Part shown: positions 1 to 10,426 of the stretch, in pieces
Numbering within the stretch: the stretch's first letter is position 1
How the letters are laid out: each line of letters opens with the position of its first letter
Source of the DNA: Mesostigma viride
Taxonomy: Eukaryota > Streptophyta > Mesostigmatophyceae > Mesostigmatales > Mesostigmataceae
Direction of reading: 5' to 3'
Length of the DNA stretch: 64,000 nt
Assembly (NCBI GenBank): GCA_009746045.1
Contig: RPFO01002078.1
Location: 185,001 to 249,000 of the forward strand
The notes under the pieces: generated by a model
The model's input: the letters and a program-made list of their open reading frames with translations, nothing else
The model's database searches: none
Told to the model about the DNA's origin: nothing
Position numbers and translations under genes: made by a program

Positions 1-321
1 CGCCGGCGTGGGAATGGTGGGAGAGCGATCGCAGCAATGGTTGGTGCTTACCCCTAGACACTCCCGGCCAGTTAGGCTCGAAACACACGCCCTGATCAAG
101 CAAGCTGTTTCCGGCGGCCCCACCGTCTATGTCATTTAGTCGCTCTACACTTAAGCCAGCCATAATTTCAATGCACAAGGCTACACATTTCCATCACCAT
201 TCATCTTCATCATCATCCTGAACGACTCGAATACGCGAACAAGATAACGGCAGCTAGGCTCGAGCTACCATCATTGGTCCGGATTCTCCCGATTTCTGGC
301 CTGCGCTGGTTGTCTCCTTGA
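1..321 (+). mobile_element. MITE copy (TCAAGGAGACAACC family), left end outside window
   Basis: The right end reads GGTTGTCTCCTTGA followed by TA at 322-323, the inverse of the TCAAGGAGACAACC terminus seen in other copies. The body matches in order the inverted copy at 15906-16266: the gagcgatcgcag block, the cccggccagtt block, the gtcgctctacac block and the cgactcgaa block. The left terminus lies before the window. No coding capacity is visible. Non-autonomous inverted-repeat element, inferred. Confidence 0.6.
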
Positions 322-323
322 TA

Positions 324-1140
324 AACTCAACTCGATCAACTCAACGCCCTCAGTCATAGTCATGCCACTTGAACCTGCGGGCGGCTGCGGTGCCCATGAT
401 CATGATGGCCGGCAATGCCGACAATTCCGTCTGTGATGACCAGCCGCGCTTCGAGTATAGGCTTTTTCCCACTAAGGCCGGCGGCCGGCGCTGCGCCGGC
501 AACACCGGGCAACTTCCGACTCAATGGCCGGGTGGCCGGCGAATGCCGGGCAGTTGCTACTACTATAACGGTTTGTTGCATGACATGATGAGCAGACTGT
601 TACTACTCTAGTCCCGCGGTGTACGTGCGCGCCTCCGTGGACACCTTTACCGGCATGGGAAAGATGAACTGTTGTGCTCGTGTCTAGCGCCGCACATGGG
701 CAGCCGGACCCTGGACTGCTGTGCGGGTTCAGGCTTCGTTCGATACTCGCCAAATGGCGCAAAATGAACCAACAATTGTACATCGGTGCGAATCCTCGGT
801 ACCGCTTAGCAACATTCTCACATAGAAGAAGTATTGCCAAGTACTTAGTACGTATTACAACAATCTTCGCCGCGCCGGCCCTGAAAAGGGCCATCCGTCA
901 GGTCGCCCGGATCCGCGCCGGGCACTTTTTTCCAAGCGCGCACACCACTCAGGGATTAAAAGCACTCTGGTGCTAGTTCGTGACTCCCCGGCCAACGAGC
1001 GCACTTCTTACGGGACCACGCCACCATGCCCTAAGTTTACAGAAGGGTGTGTGGCAGCCCTGGCTGCGTGCTGTCGCCCTACCTGTTCAGTGTTCATTAT
1101 TGTGGTCGAATACGTGATGATTCCTGAAGGCGCGCAAGCG
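324..1140. other. Gene-free stretch, no recognised feature
   Basis: Short overlapping open frames only, none with recognisable protein character. A CCGG/GGCC-rich patch lies at about 470-550. It leads into the LINE remnant that begins near 1150. Confidence 0.4.
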
Positions 1141-1153
1141 ATTTGCCCGCATC

Positions 1154-2128
1154 GTGGGTAGGGAACCAGGGGTGCAGGTTGCTAACAAATTCTGGCATGG
1201 CGGGGCGGACACGGCCGAGATTCGGCTGGCAGACATCATCTACGCAGACGACACCACCCTCTTCGAGGATCGACACTGGGCACGTACAGACTGTCATGCA
1301 TGGCTTGACTGCCTGGCTATCGAGGCCCGTGCAGTGGGGCTTGAGGTCAGCAAGAAGACAGTGGCCCTGGCGGTTGGGCTCACCCACTCACGGCCACCCC
1401 TCTATCTCCTCGACGGCTCTCGAGTCCTGTATCGGGACCGCGTCAAGCTGCTGCCTGCTGGGCAGCCTGCTCCCCAGCTGCGAGGTTCAGATGTGGACCA
1501 TCGCATCTCACGGCTCCCTCGCCTGGCACGCTTTACGCCAGTACCGGGCCCTGTGGCGCAAGCCCCTGGGCAAGATCGAGAAACAGGACCTGTTTAAGGT
1601 CCTCGTCCTTCCTGTTCTCACGCATGGGGCCGAGACGTGGACCCTCACCGCCGACCTGGCCCGCAAGCTGGACGGCGCGGTCACCAACATGCTGCGCTCC
1701 ATTTTCAGAGTAGGATATGCTGCTCATGTCCGCAATGAGGACCTGTACCAGGGCATGCCCTATATCACCAGCACCATTAAGCAGCGGCGCCTGCAGCTAG
1801 TAGTAGGGCACCTATAGCTCGCACCAACCAGGTAGACACCTCACGTGGCCCCCCCGCGGGACTGCGACCAGCTCAGCCTGGCCGGCACCTCCTGAGGTGG
1901 GCCGGCCCCCGTGATGTTAGACGCCGCAAGGCCCGCATGCACCTTCAAAGAACAGCTAGTAGAGGACATGGGGGGCCTAGGCCTCTCCGTGATTTGGAAG
2001 AAGATGATGGACAAGGCCAAGTGGGCCCAGGTCATAGAGGACAACGAGCCCCCCCCTGTGGGGAAGCGCCCGCGCGTGCAAACTCACGGGAGGCACACCA
2101 GACAGCTCCCCATGCAAGGGTAGCGTGA
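1154..2128 (+). pseudogene. LINE (non-LTR retrotransposon) reverse transcriptase 3' fragment, frameshifted
   Basis: At 1220-1260 the frame encodes LADIIYADDTTLFED, which holds the YADD catalytic motif of non-LTR reverse transcriptases. Downstream, in a different frame, 1560-1810 encodes VLPVLTHGAETWTLT and MLRSIFRVGYAAHVRNEDLY, the typical region after the RT fingers/palm. The end of the ORF2 protein, QLVEDMGGLGLSVIWKKMMDK, is at about 1950-2010 in the same frame register (0 mod 3). At least two frameshifts, between about 1440 and 1560 and near 1820-1900, break the protein, so it is dead. The 5' part of the element, with the endonuclease, is absent. The downstream repeat at 2158-2307 is probably its 3' UTR. 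Confidence 0.8.
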
Positions 2129-2157
2129 TGCCGTTGAGATAGATGTTTGTAGTTAGT

Positions 2158-2307
2158 GATGCTGTTAGATAGATGTTGTAGGTAGCTGATGTAGATAGAG
2201 TAGACCGGTAGGACTGTTTGCACCCATCCATCCTTCCATCCATCCGGGTCAATGCTCCGTGACTTTCCAACGGGAGCACGAGTCTAATAAATTAATTAAT
2301 TAATTAA
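2158..2307 (+). repeat. LINE 3'-UTR-like dispersed repeat with ATTA tail
   Basis: The block from the gctgttagatagatg motif to the ATTA run is repeated almost exactly at 19079-19215. Both copies carry CATC repeats, the phrase gggagcacgagtctaat and an (ATTA)n run. It follows the RT remnant directly, so a LINE 3' end with a tetranucleotide tail is the simplest reading. Confidence 0.65.
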
Positions 2308-2592
2308 CGGGAGCACGTGTTTAATTTATTAATGAATTAGTAGCACATGTGGGGCAGTTGCTTACTACACCCCTAGTCCCACGTTTAACATTTCCAGCAT
2401 TAAGATCTTGAGACCCTGGATTTGACCTCTACTAGTACTTCGTAGAATAATAGTAGCATGTAGTAGAACTTAGTAGAAACGAATCGTAGTAGTAAGATTC
2501 CTTAAGATCGTGAGCCCTGGATTGGCCGAACCCAATCTTAAACGTGGAGCTAGGGGTGTAGTCGGCAGGTATCGAGAGGACTTCATGCATAG
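2308..2592. other. AT-rich gene-free stretch
   Basis: Contains short repeats of tagtagtag-type words around 2435-2500. No protein, RNA gene or complete mobile element recognised. Confidence 0.35.
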
Positions 2593-2832
2593 TATCAAGG
2601 AGACAACCAATAAAGTCTATTGTTTCCGGCCCCATCGTCTAGGTCATCTAGTCGCTCTACACGTAAGCCAGTAATACATAATTTCAATGCACAAGGCTAC
2701 ACATTTCCATCTCCATTCGATCGTATTCATCATCCTGAACGACTCGAAAACGCGGACAAGATAACGGCAGGCTCGAGCTACCATGGTCCGAATTCTCCCG
2801 ATTTCTGGCATGCGCTGGTTGTCTCGTTGATA
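2593..2832 (+). mobile_element. Complete short MITE, TCAAGGAGACAACC termini, TA flanks
   Basis: The left end is TCAAGGAGACAACC (2595-2608) after TA; the right end is GGTTGTCTCGTTGA (2817-2830) before TA. The termini are inverted with one mismatch. The flanking TA on both sides fits the Tc1/mariner (Stowaway-type) target preference. The body matches copies at 1-321 and 15906-16266 but is shorter, so it is an internally deleted derivative. No ORF. Confidence 0.7.
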
Positions 2833-3314
2833 GTCATTCCTTGCACACACGCGTATGCATACGTCGTACGTACTAGTTGTACGGTAAATATAATCTCGAG
2901 AGACGTACGCAAAGGACACATCATTCTTCCACGACTTCAGCACTGTTTGCGCGACGCGAAGGATGGTTCTGTATATAGTCATCTCCGCATTGATACATCT
3001 GCATTAATGAATGATTTTTGAATGTTCAGGAGCATTTACGTAGGCGACGGGAGGCTTACGTACACGTCAACTTTGTAACTCCCTGATCGAACAATTTATG
3101 GCATAAGCCAGGGAGGGCATGGAAACTACGTAGTAGTATGGAGAAATGATGGACCATTGAAGGAGTTCCATGGATCAGTGACCAGTTCATGCTACCTCCA
3201 TGCATGCAATGCAAGTTGGGTCCTACATCCACAACAAAATATTCACATCGATCGGGAGTGCACTCACTCATGCCTCCCACCAACAACACCAACGGCACCT
3301 GAGCATCACAAGCT
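2833..3314. other. Gene-free stretch downstream of the LRR gene
   Basis: No recognisable protein on either strand. This would hold the 3' UTR and terminator of the minus-strand LRR gene that ends at 3315; no clear polyadenylation signal was identified. Confidence 0.35.
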
Positions 3315-5573
3315 CTAGCCCAACCGCCGGCAATCGCTCATCAAGAGCGACAGCGCCTCGTACCTAATGCCGGGGCACCCATCGCTGCCCAGGCACGTGA
3401 GGCGAATGCCGTTCTCCACGAGCGCCCTAATGCTCCGTTCCGTAACGCCCACACACTGTGCCACGTTCAAGTCCGTCAAGCCTGGGCACCCCCTCGCGAT
3501 GACCTCAATGCTGTCGTCCGTGACGTCACTGTACGCAACATCCAGGCCCCGCAGGCGCCCGCACTGCGCGCCCACCGCGCAAATCCCTTCATCCGTCACA
3601 TTCTCACACATGGCTGCCGATAAATGCTCTAAAACACGACAACTGCAGGCCACGGCGCGTATGCCCGCGTCGCTCACGGCACCACACCCTGCAACATCTA
3701 GCCGCCGCAACCGGGGGCAGTGCGCCGCCACCACCGAGATGCCGACATCCGTCACCTTGTCGCAGTACCCGACGTACAGCTCCTCCAGCTGGCAGCCGGC
3801 AGTGCGCCCGGCGGCAACTGGTGACCAGGCCATGGGGATGAATAGGTCATGGCCAAGACGCTCCGGCCCCGCTTGCGTTGCTTCCACGCTGGGCTCCGCC
3901 GCCACAACCGCTTGCCTCTCCCCGCTGACCTCAGCACCTGCACCCAGGGTGGAATCCGAATTATCCGATCCCACAGGGACACCGTTACCAGAATCACCCC
4001 GCTCACCGGGAATACCGGCATTGGCCCCAGCTGCACTCCGCAAAGACTCAGCCCTGTGGGGTCCCTGCGCTGAGCGGGACGCGCCACCGCCCCCGCCCCC
4101 GCCGCTGCCACTGCTGCCCCCACCGCCGCCATCGCCACCACCACAGGGACCCTGGGGGCGCCTCGTCACGAGCGCGGCCAGCCCCTCATCTGTCACCTTG
4201 CACGCGGAGACGTCGAGGTAGGTGAGCGCGGGGCAGTGGGCACCCACGGAAAGCACGCTGGCGTCCGTCACCCCTGTGCACAGGGTGAGCTCGAGGTGGG
4301 CCAGCCGGGGGCAGGAGCGGCCGATGGCCACGATGCTGGCGTCTGTCACGCCCGCGCAGCGCCCCGCGCAGAGCCACGTGAGGGCGGGGCACCCGCGCGC
4401 GACCGCGGATATGCTGCCGTCCGTGACGTAGGAGCACATGGCCACGTCCAGGTGCTCCAGAAACGCGCAGCGCTCGGCGACTGCCAGCACGCCGGCGTCC
4501 GTCACGCGCTCGCACCAGGAGACGTCCAGGTGGCGCAATCCCGCGCACCGGGACGCGATCTCCCGCACGCTGGCGTCCGACACGCTGATGCACCCGGCCA
4601 CCGTGAGGTGCGTCAGCGATGGGCACCGGCGCGCCACCGTGAGCATGCTGATGTCCGACAGCTGGAGGCAGCCCTGCACGTTCAGGTGCTCCAGCTGACG
4701 CGCCGCAGTCCCCGCCACCGCGACCACCGTGGCGTCGCGGATCGCGCGGCATTGCGCCAGGTGGACGCGCCGCAGGCGAGGGCACTTCAACGCCACGGTG
4801 CGCGTCCCTTCGTCCGTCACATCCACGTTGCCCTCCAGCGTCAGGACCTCGAGGCCCTGCCAGGTGGTGGACACCTGGCGCAGCACACCTTGCGCCCGCG
4901 CGCGCGCTCGCATCTCGGCCCCAATCGCTGCTGATGCGTCCCCAGGGGAATGGCCTTGAGGCGCCCCCTCCCCATGCACAACCCCACGACCCACACGGCT
5001 GCTCTCCACCCCGTAGCCCCCCCAGTGCTCGTGGAAGTGCCCCCCCCACCCGTGATCGTGGCCCTTCCAGCTGTCCAGCCGCAGCGCCGTCACGCGCGGG
5101 CACTTTGTTAGCAGCCAGGACAGTGCGCCCCAGGCCTCGGGGTCGCTGGCGTGCGCCAGGAGCTGCTCCCCGTCGACCTCGGCCTGCGACTCGAGCGACT
5201 CGTCGACGGCAGACCGGAACGAGGAGCAGAGGGGGCGCAGGCGCAGGCGCTGCAGCAGCGGAACATGAGCCATGATCAGCGCGCCCACGCCGCGGATGGC
5301 CGTGATGTCCTGCAGGCTTACTGTGATGTCCTGAAATCTGCTGACCGCGATGTCTCCACCCCCCGTGGCATCCTGCAGGGTAGCCTCTGTGGTGTCTGGC
5401 CCTTGGGAGATTGGGAGGTTGTCGAATCCATTCGGCACAGGCTTGTTGAGCGCGTTGGGAGGGGGGATGTCGTGGCTGGGACTGGGGTTGCGGGCAAGGC
5501 GGGGAGCGCTCGACCTCGAGTGCCCCAGTGATGGCACGATGTCCTTGGATGCCATGCTGGCATGTGACGTCAT
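3315..5573 (-). CDS. F-box-like / cysteine-type leucine-rich repeat protein
   Basis: A single 752-codon exon. The ATG at 5573 is chosen because the open frame upstream of it has only a TTG at its 5' end. Residues about 125-165 (IMAHVPLLQRLRLRPLCSSF region) look like a degenerate F-box. Residues about 239-470 carry nine LRR_CC repeats of the form LxxLxVxxCxxVTDxSIxxVAxxCP, and residues about 591-752 carry six more. A low-complexity linker at about 470-590, rich in Gly and Ser, separates the two blocks. Family knowledge: such proteins (FBXL/AMN1 type) act as substrate receptors in SCF ubiquitin ligases, with the LRR solenoid binding the target. The F-box is weak, so a plain LRR adaptor is possible. 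No intron is needed, unlike the neighbouring long genes. Upstream is a large (CTGC)n tract. Confidence 0.85.
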   Translation of the reverse strand: MTSHASMASKDIVPSLGHSRSSAPRLARNPSPSHDIPPPNALNKPVPNGFDNLPISQGPDTTEATLQDATGGGDIAVSRFQDITVSLQDITAIRGVGALIMAHVPLLQRLRLRPLCSSFRSAVDESLESQAEVDGEQLLAHASDPEAWGALSWLLTKCPRVTALRLDSWKGHDHGWGGHFHEHWGGYGVESSRVGRGVVHGEGAPQGHSPGDASAAIGAEMRARARAQGVLRQVSTTWQGLEVLTLEGNVDVTDEGTRTVALKCPRLRRVHLAQCRAIRDATVVAVAGTAARQLEHLNVQGCLQLSDISMLTVARRCPSLTHLTVAGCISVSDASVREIASRCAGLRHLDVSWCERVTDAGVLAVAERCAFLEHLDVAMCSYVTDGSISAVARGCPALTWLCAGRCAGVTDASIVAIGRSCPRLAHLELTLCTGVTDASVLSVGAHCPALTYLDVSACKVTDEGLAALVTRRPQGPCGGGDGGGGGSSGSGGGGGGGASRSAQGPHRAESLRSAAGANAGIPGERGDSGNGVPVGSDNSDSTLGAGAEVSGERQAVVAAEPSVEATQAGPERLGHDLFIPMAWSPVAAGRTAGCQLEELYVGYCDKVTDVGISVVAAHCPRLRRLDVAGCGAVSDAGIRAVACSCRVLEHLSAAMCENVTDEGICAVGAQCGRLRGLDVAYSDVTDDSIEVIARGCPGLTDLNVAQCVGVTERSIRALVENGIRLTCLGSDGCPGIRYEALSLLMSDCRRLG

Positions 5574-5940
5574 GCCGCCAAGAGGGTGTGACGGTGGCAC
5601 GTCAAACCCCAAACAATGTATGCGGGAGGTCTGCGTGGGATCGTAGTCTCTATTCACCAACCGGTCGGGTGCAAACCCTTATCCGTTCATTGCCAAGCTC
5701 TGCAGGTGCCAACTATGGCGCAATCCAACAAGTTGTCTTGGTGGGCAGTGCCAGTGGCTGTGGGCGGCGACGCCACAACCCGGGGGGCACCAGGCACGGG
5801 GGCAGAGAACGTTTGTATCCTCCCTGTGGAGTGGTCGCGAATCCCTGGGGAAAAAACGCATCGTCAACCCAGCGGCAAGTTGCAGAGGGATGAGTTGGGC
5901 TATTGAGCTATTGCTACAATGGTAGGTTGGAGATAGCCCA
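5574..5940 (-). promoter_or_regulatory. Putative 5' UTR/promoter of the LRR gene
   Basis: Non-coding 367-bp stretch between the LRR start codon and the (CTGC)n tract. Small frames exist on the plus strand but have no recognisable character. The promoter role is inferred from position only. Confidence 0.3.
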
Positions 5941-6226
<286 letters not shown>

Positions 6227-7008
6227 GAGTGACAGCGTGCCGAACAGCCTAGTGCTTGACTTGCAAATTCATTCCACCTGCCATGCTTCGCTCACGCAGC
6301 CCCAGCTCCAGATAATGCCTACCTGCCCAAATTGAACGAAAAGATAAGGAAGAAAGGGTAACACTGAGTTTTATCCTTTTGATAACAAACCTGAAACGCA
6401 ATCGTGATCGATGGACTGTGTTCTTAGGCAACGTCAGCAACCGCAGAAATAATAAAAAGGGCAACTGTAACACTGCACGCAATCTCTCGCGTGACTGATG
6501 ATTGGCGCATCTATTTAGTGTTATTCATTGGGCATTGGAAGGAGCGACAGTTTTAATTGGCGCGCACAACAACGGTGACAAGGATAATACAGTTGCCAAT
6601 AAGCAGCTATGAGTGAGCTCGACGTAATCGATCACACCCAATCAATTATGCTGAAATTTATGACAAAACAAAAAGTAGCCGCAACAGTTATTGCACTGAC
6701 GCAGTGCCTGACAGGAAAGTGCAACTGCGAAAAGCGTTATCGCCGCCAGGTAGTATGTAGTAATCTGCAGCACAACCCCGATATTGCCCACCTGACAAGC
6801 CTCGCGTCTTCAAACGCGACGATAAAGGAAGGCAGCCAACCTTTTGAACTCCCCGATGTGTCCTGGAATGTGCGCAAGTCAAGTAATCGGGCACTAATGC
6901 CTTCCCTGTCGATTTGAATTACTCCATGTCGGACCTCACAAGGCTGTACGCTAATTCGCTTTCATATATTTTCCATTATCGCGAACCAAAGCGGCACAAT
7001 CTATATTA
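6227..7008. other. AT-richer gene-free stretch with one orphan ORF
   Basis: The only ATG-initiated frame of note is 6609-6917 (+), 102 codons starting MSELDVIDHTQSIM. It has no recognised domain and no clear coding bias, so I do not call it a gene. The base composition is lower in GC than the genes nearby. Confidence 0.35.
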
Positions 7009-7518
7009 TCAAGGAGACAATCTATACATCCATTATATACATCGACCTCGTCCATACAACAACCCGCATTACCGGCGATACGCACTTGTTATGTTTTCCG
7101 GTTATTGTGCTCCAAAGAATAAAGATGCGGTCACGCGCGGAGTATGTGACTGCCTGCAACTGGTGTGTGGGCTGTGACCACAGGTGTGCTGGCACTGCAT
7201 GCACAGGGCGCGTTCGTGGCACGCGCAATTTGGGGCGCGTTCGTTTGTTCGTTCGTTCGTTCGTGGCGTGCGCGTGCCGTACGCGTCCCTGCCTGCCGTG
7301 GAAGGCCGGACGGATTTTGGACCATGAGTGCACAGTGCCCTGGACTGGTCTTTGTGGCCTCGAAATCCGCCCGCCGGTGCCGTGCTCGGTGAGACCGTTC
7401 TCGACATTCCGCCATTCCGCCGGGCTTGTTGATTGCCGAACAACGGTCGCCTTGGACGACTGTTGACTATGGTATAGACGGATTTCTGGCCTGCGCTCCA
7501 GGCTGGTTGTCTTATTGA
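7009..7518 (+). mobile_element. MITE copy of the TCAAGGAGACAA family, about 510 bp
   Basis: The left end TCAAGGAGACAA follows TA at 7007-7008. The right end GGTTGTCTTATTGA precedes TA at 7519-7520. The subterminal phrase gatttctggcctgcgct is shared with the copies at 1-321 and 2593-2832. The middle is different and holds a TTCG run near 7240-7262, so this is a second subtype. No transposase is encoded. Confidence 0.6.
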
Positions 7519-8300
7519 TAGTCGGTAACAACTCGAAAGACCGGCCTACCCCAATGAGCTGACTGCCGGCCGAACCGGCCGGGGTGGCAGTGCTGCCGAA
7601 CTAGTACTACTAAATGATGAATTAATTAATTAATTAATAAGCACGTGACCGCTGCGTCACATGGGTGCCAATACAGAGTAAAGGAACCTTCAACCACTAA
7701 ATGAATAACTGAAACTCATTATAACTCATTCCAATACAGAGTAAAGGAACCGACCTTCAACACTCAGTAAATGAATAAACTCATTGGAACTAATTAAATG
7801 ATCACTAGTAGTATCTATCATGATAAGTATGCGGATATATATCAAGGATCCGGAGACAACCATATATAACTATGCGGATGACTGTATCTCTTAATGCCTT
7901 CACTGGTTCTCTCACTGCCAAGTCCCGTCCTGTCAGTGAGAGACGGATCAGATGGCCGATGGGTGTCTCTCGTGCCCTCGTTCAGTTCAGTTGTCGGTGT
8001 AGCTGGCCGCACACCGCTGGGATCAGTTGACGGATGGAGTGAAAGCGCTTTCATGATGTAAATTATGATCATTGTGCTCCGCGACTGCCCAACGGCCGGG
8101 GACGGAGCACAGTTCCGGCACGTGCAAAGTTGCCGCCTAATTAATCAACTGCGGAATACTCTAGTTATCTGCCATCATGTACAACCACTACTAGAGTATT
8201 CAGTTGCAGAAACTACAGTTGAAAAGAGAGGTTATTATATCAAAGAGAGGTTATTATATGCCCGGCATCTCAATTAAACGCAGCCGTATGTAGGGTTGGG
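7519..8300. repeat. Gene-free stretch with short tandem and dispersed repeats
   Basis: An approximate 55-60 bp direct duplication lies at 7670-7785 (units sharing ccaatacagagtaaaggaacc and aaatgaataa). An ATTA run is at 7618-7640. At 7849-7860 the phrase ggagacaacc is a possible further MITE end. A 21-bp duplication (agagaggttattatat) is at 8225-8262. No gene is seen. Confidence 0.5.
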
Positions 8301-8738
8301 TCAAGATAAAGACGATCTTTGTTTTTAACTTTTCTACGACATTCTCGGCCTACCATAGTAGTCAATCCGTCTCTTGTCACCCATACCATCCGACACCGCC
8401 GCCTCCTCTTTGCGGCCGGCCATCTTGCCCGCACAGACCAGGTGAATACCGATGTGGGCCTTGCCGGGGGGCTTAAGACGGTCCAACCAGGTAGACACCT
8501 CCTCCTATGGCAGGGTCCCCTAGTCCCATCGCCGGCAACCCATTGGCAAACTTGCGCGCGCCGGGCACCGGCGCGGTGCGACCCGGACCTATGTGACACA
8601 ACTGCTTGAAGATGCAGGGCTTCTGGGACTAATTACTCCGCGCCCGCATGATTGATGAGGATAAATGGGCTGCCATCTGCGATAATCATTCATGCAGGAC
8701 AAGACGCGGTGGAAGAAGATTGTCAAGGCGCACACGCC
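8300..8738 (+). pseudogene. LINE ORF2 C-terminal fragment, 5' part, split by an LTR element
   Basis: Encodes in pieces a LINE C-terminal region: RRLLFAAGHLARTDQ at about 8380-8445, then ARMIDKDKWAAICD-like sequence at 8640-8690 (here MIDEDKWAAICD), and DKTRWKKIVKAHTP at 8698-8738 in another frame. It is interrupted at 8738 by the LTR retrotransposon. The other half resumes at 12203 with codons for DPVGKPPPPKRRRRFDE and a stop. Frame changes and stop codons inside show it was already inactive or mosaic. Confidence 0.7.
8734..8738 (+). repeat. Target-site duplication, left copy (acgcc)
   Basis: Five bases, acgcc, directly before LTR1; repeated at 12203-12207 directly after LTR2. This is the length usual for Ty3/gypsy-type integrases. 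Confidence 0.85.
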
Positions 8739-9300
8739 TGTTACGCCCAGGCTCTACTCGATCCCAAACCCCGCGCCTAACCTTACCTAAACTAGTGAGG
8801 GTACCTAGTGATGAGGAGCTATGTTGTGGAAAGACCTGGGACGTCGACTCTGTTCTCAATGCATTCTATTATAATACGCCATACACCGAATAAAACCAGG
8901 GTACTACGAAGGAAACAATAATACACTGCCATGACCCTAGCTAATATGTGTTAATTCATAACACACGCCGGGTGCCATTCACGAAGGACAACTGCTGCAT
9001 AAATGATCGCCGACAGGCGTGTATGCTCGGGCCGACATCGACCCTCGCCTACAGGACCAACGCACGTCCACAAGGTTCACACGCAGGATAAAAGGACCAC
9101 TACTAAAGTACGCAGCGCGGCGCGACTGCACCGAACCACCATACTGTACAAGTGCCACGTCACAAGGCCCGGTACTGACCGGCCAAAAGGTCCTAACTAC
9201 ACGTAAGCCTAGGAAAGTCAGCGAACTGTTCCGGAATGGCTGAGGCAACAAAGGACCTAATTTACGTCCGTAACAACAACAAAAGTTACGCGACGTAACA
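8739..9300 (-). repeat. LTR (3' LTR in element orientation), 562 bp
   Basis: Bounded by the inverted heptamers TGTTACG and CGTAACA. The same 67- and 74-codon open frames occur in both LTRs because the LTRs are copies, not because they are genes. Confidence 0.92.
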
Positions 9301-9310
9301 CCTCCCCCCC
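9301..9310 (-). other. Polypurine tract of the LTR element
   Basis: On the minus strand this is GGGGGGGAGG and it abuts the TGTTACG edge of the 3' LTR. It would prime plus-strand cDNA synthesis. Its position fixes the element orientation. Confidence 0.8.
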
Positions 9311-9935
9311 ACAAAGGTAGGGAGCCCTCTCCCTACGTACAGGGAGGAAACCAAAGGGGTAGGAATTTAACCTAACGCACCCAACAAAAGCCTAACACAA
9401 TCGACTGACCATCCAAGGCCCAAAGCAAAAACATGTTAACCTCGGGTCCACCCCAAACGATGTAGGGATCACCAGCACCACGCCGGGTGTGAGGCTCCCC
9501 TAACTGCCTTGCACGGAGGCTTGCCGGGAGGGACGGCACTAGGCAGGACACGCGTAGGAAACAATGTTCACACTGAGGACAGAGAACGGCCAACCAACTG
9601 GCCAAGCCCAGAGGGCGACTCTATATACCGGAGGGACAAAACCCTCAGGTCGGGCCTAGAGCCCTCTGTCTACACACCAGTAGCCTGAAAAGTACCACGG
9701 GTGGCCAAAAGCACCGCCATGTACGCCCGGTGATGAGCAACATCAGTAGGGTTGTCATGGTTGTCTACACGGATGGAGGAACACATCCTCCCAGACGCCA
9801 TCAAGATACATGCCGAGGAAAGCCCAGTAGTATCGTAGCTTTGTCAGGACCACCTGTCCACGGGCCCTGTCAAGGAACCCACACTGAAACTAGCACACGA
9901 AGGGCTCTGCCGACAGCAGAAGGAGGGCGCGCAGG
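9311..9935 (-). pseudogene. Degraded internal coding segment of the LTR element (downstream part)
   Basis: On the minus strand, about 9930-9750 encodes a protein-like run including LTKLRYYWAFLGMYLDGVWED, with stop codons on both sides. It appears to continue the frame interrupted by the nested inverted-repeat element at 9936-10426. Family unknown; a gag remnant is possible. Confidence 0.4.
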
Positions 9936-10426
9936 CCGGGCCCACTTCAAATGTTCCGAAAAGTGTGACACTTTTGGTCGTTTTTTTGACTTTTTCGACG
10001 ATCGTCACTCTGCAGAGTGATTCGTCGTGCGAAATCGTGCGAAATTGTGCGAAATTTGCTGAAATCGTGTGAAATTTGCTGAAATCGTGCGAATTTGTGC
10101 GAAATTTGCTGAAATTGTGCGAAATTTCATGTGAAAAATGTCGACGGTAAAAAATTTTGATGTGCACAACGTGTGTGAATTCATGCGAAATTTTGTCAAA
10201 CGTCACTCCCCAAAACGACCCTTGGTTGAAATCCATGCGAAATTGTGCGAAATCATGCAAAATTGTGCGAAATCGTGCGAAATCGTGCGAAAATGTGTGA
10301 AAATTTTGCGAAAATCACGCGAAAATCACGCGAACTCGTGCGAAATTTTATTTTTTTTTTGCGAAAAACGACCAAAAGTGTCACACACTTGGCTTGGACG
10401 GCGGAACATTTGAAGTGGGCCCGGCC
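9936..10426. mobile_element. Nested inverted-repeat element (MITE) with internal GTGCGAAAT repeats
   Basis: The left end CCGGGCCCACTTCAAATG and the right end CATTTGAAGTGGGCCCGG are inverted copies. A second inverted block, GACACTTTTGGTCGTTTTT (9967-9985) against AAAAACGACCAAAAGTGTC (10364-10382), follows inside. The 6-mer cgcagg flanks both sides (9930-9935, 10427-10432), a likely target duplication. The middle is many degenerate repeats of gtgcgaaatt in both orientations. No transposase. It sits inside the LTR element, so it is younger than that element's coding sequence. Confidence 0.75.

Noticed and set aside
6609-6917. 102-codon ATG frame as a hypothetical gene
   Set aside because: No domain, no supporting splice or promoter signal, and length is within chance for this composition.
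9003-9314. Repeated 67- to 111-codon frames at 9003-9314 and 11881-12237 as a conserved gene pair
   Set aside because: Identical because they lie in the two LTRs; no domain and no independent evidence of coding.
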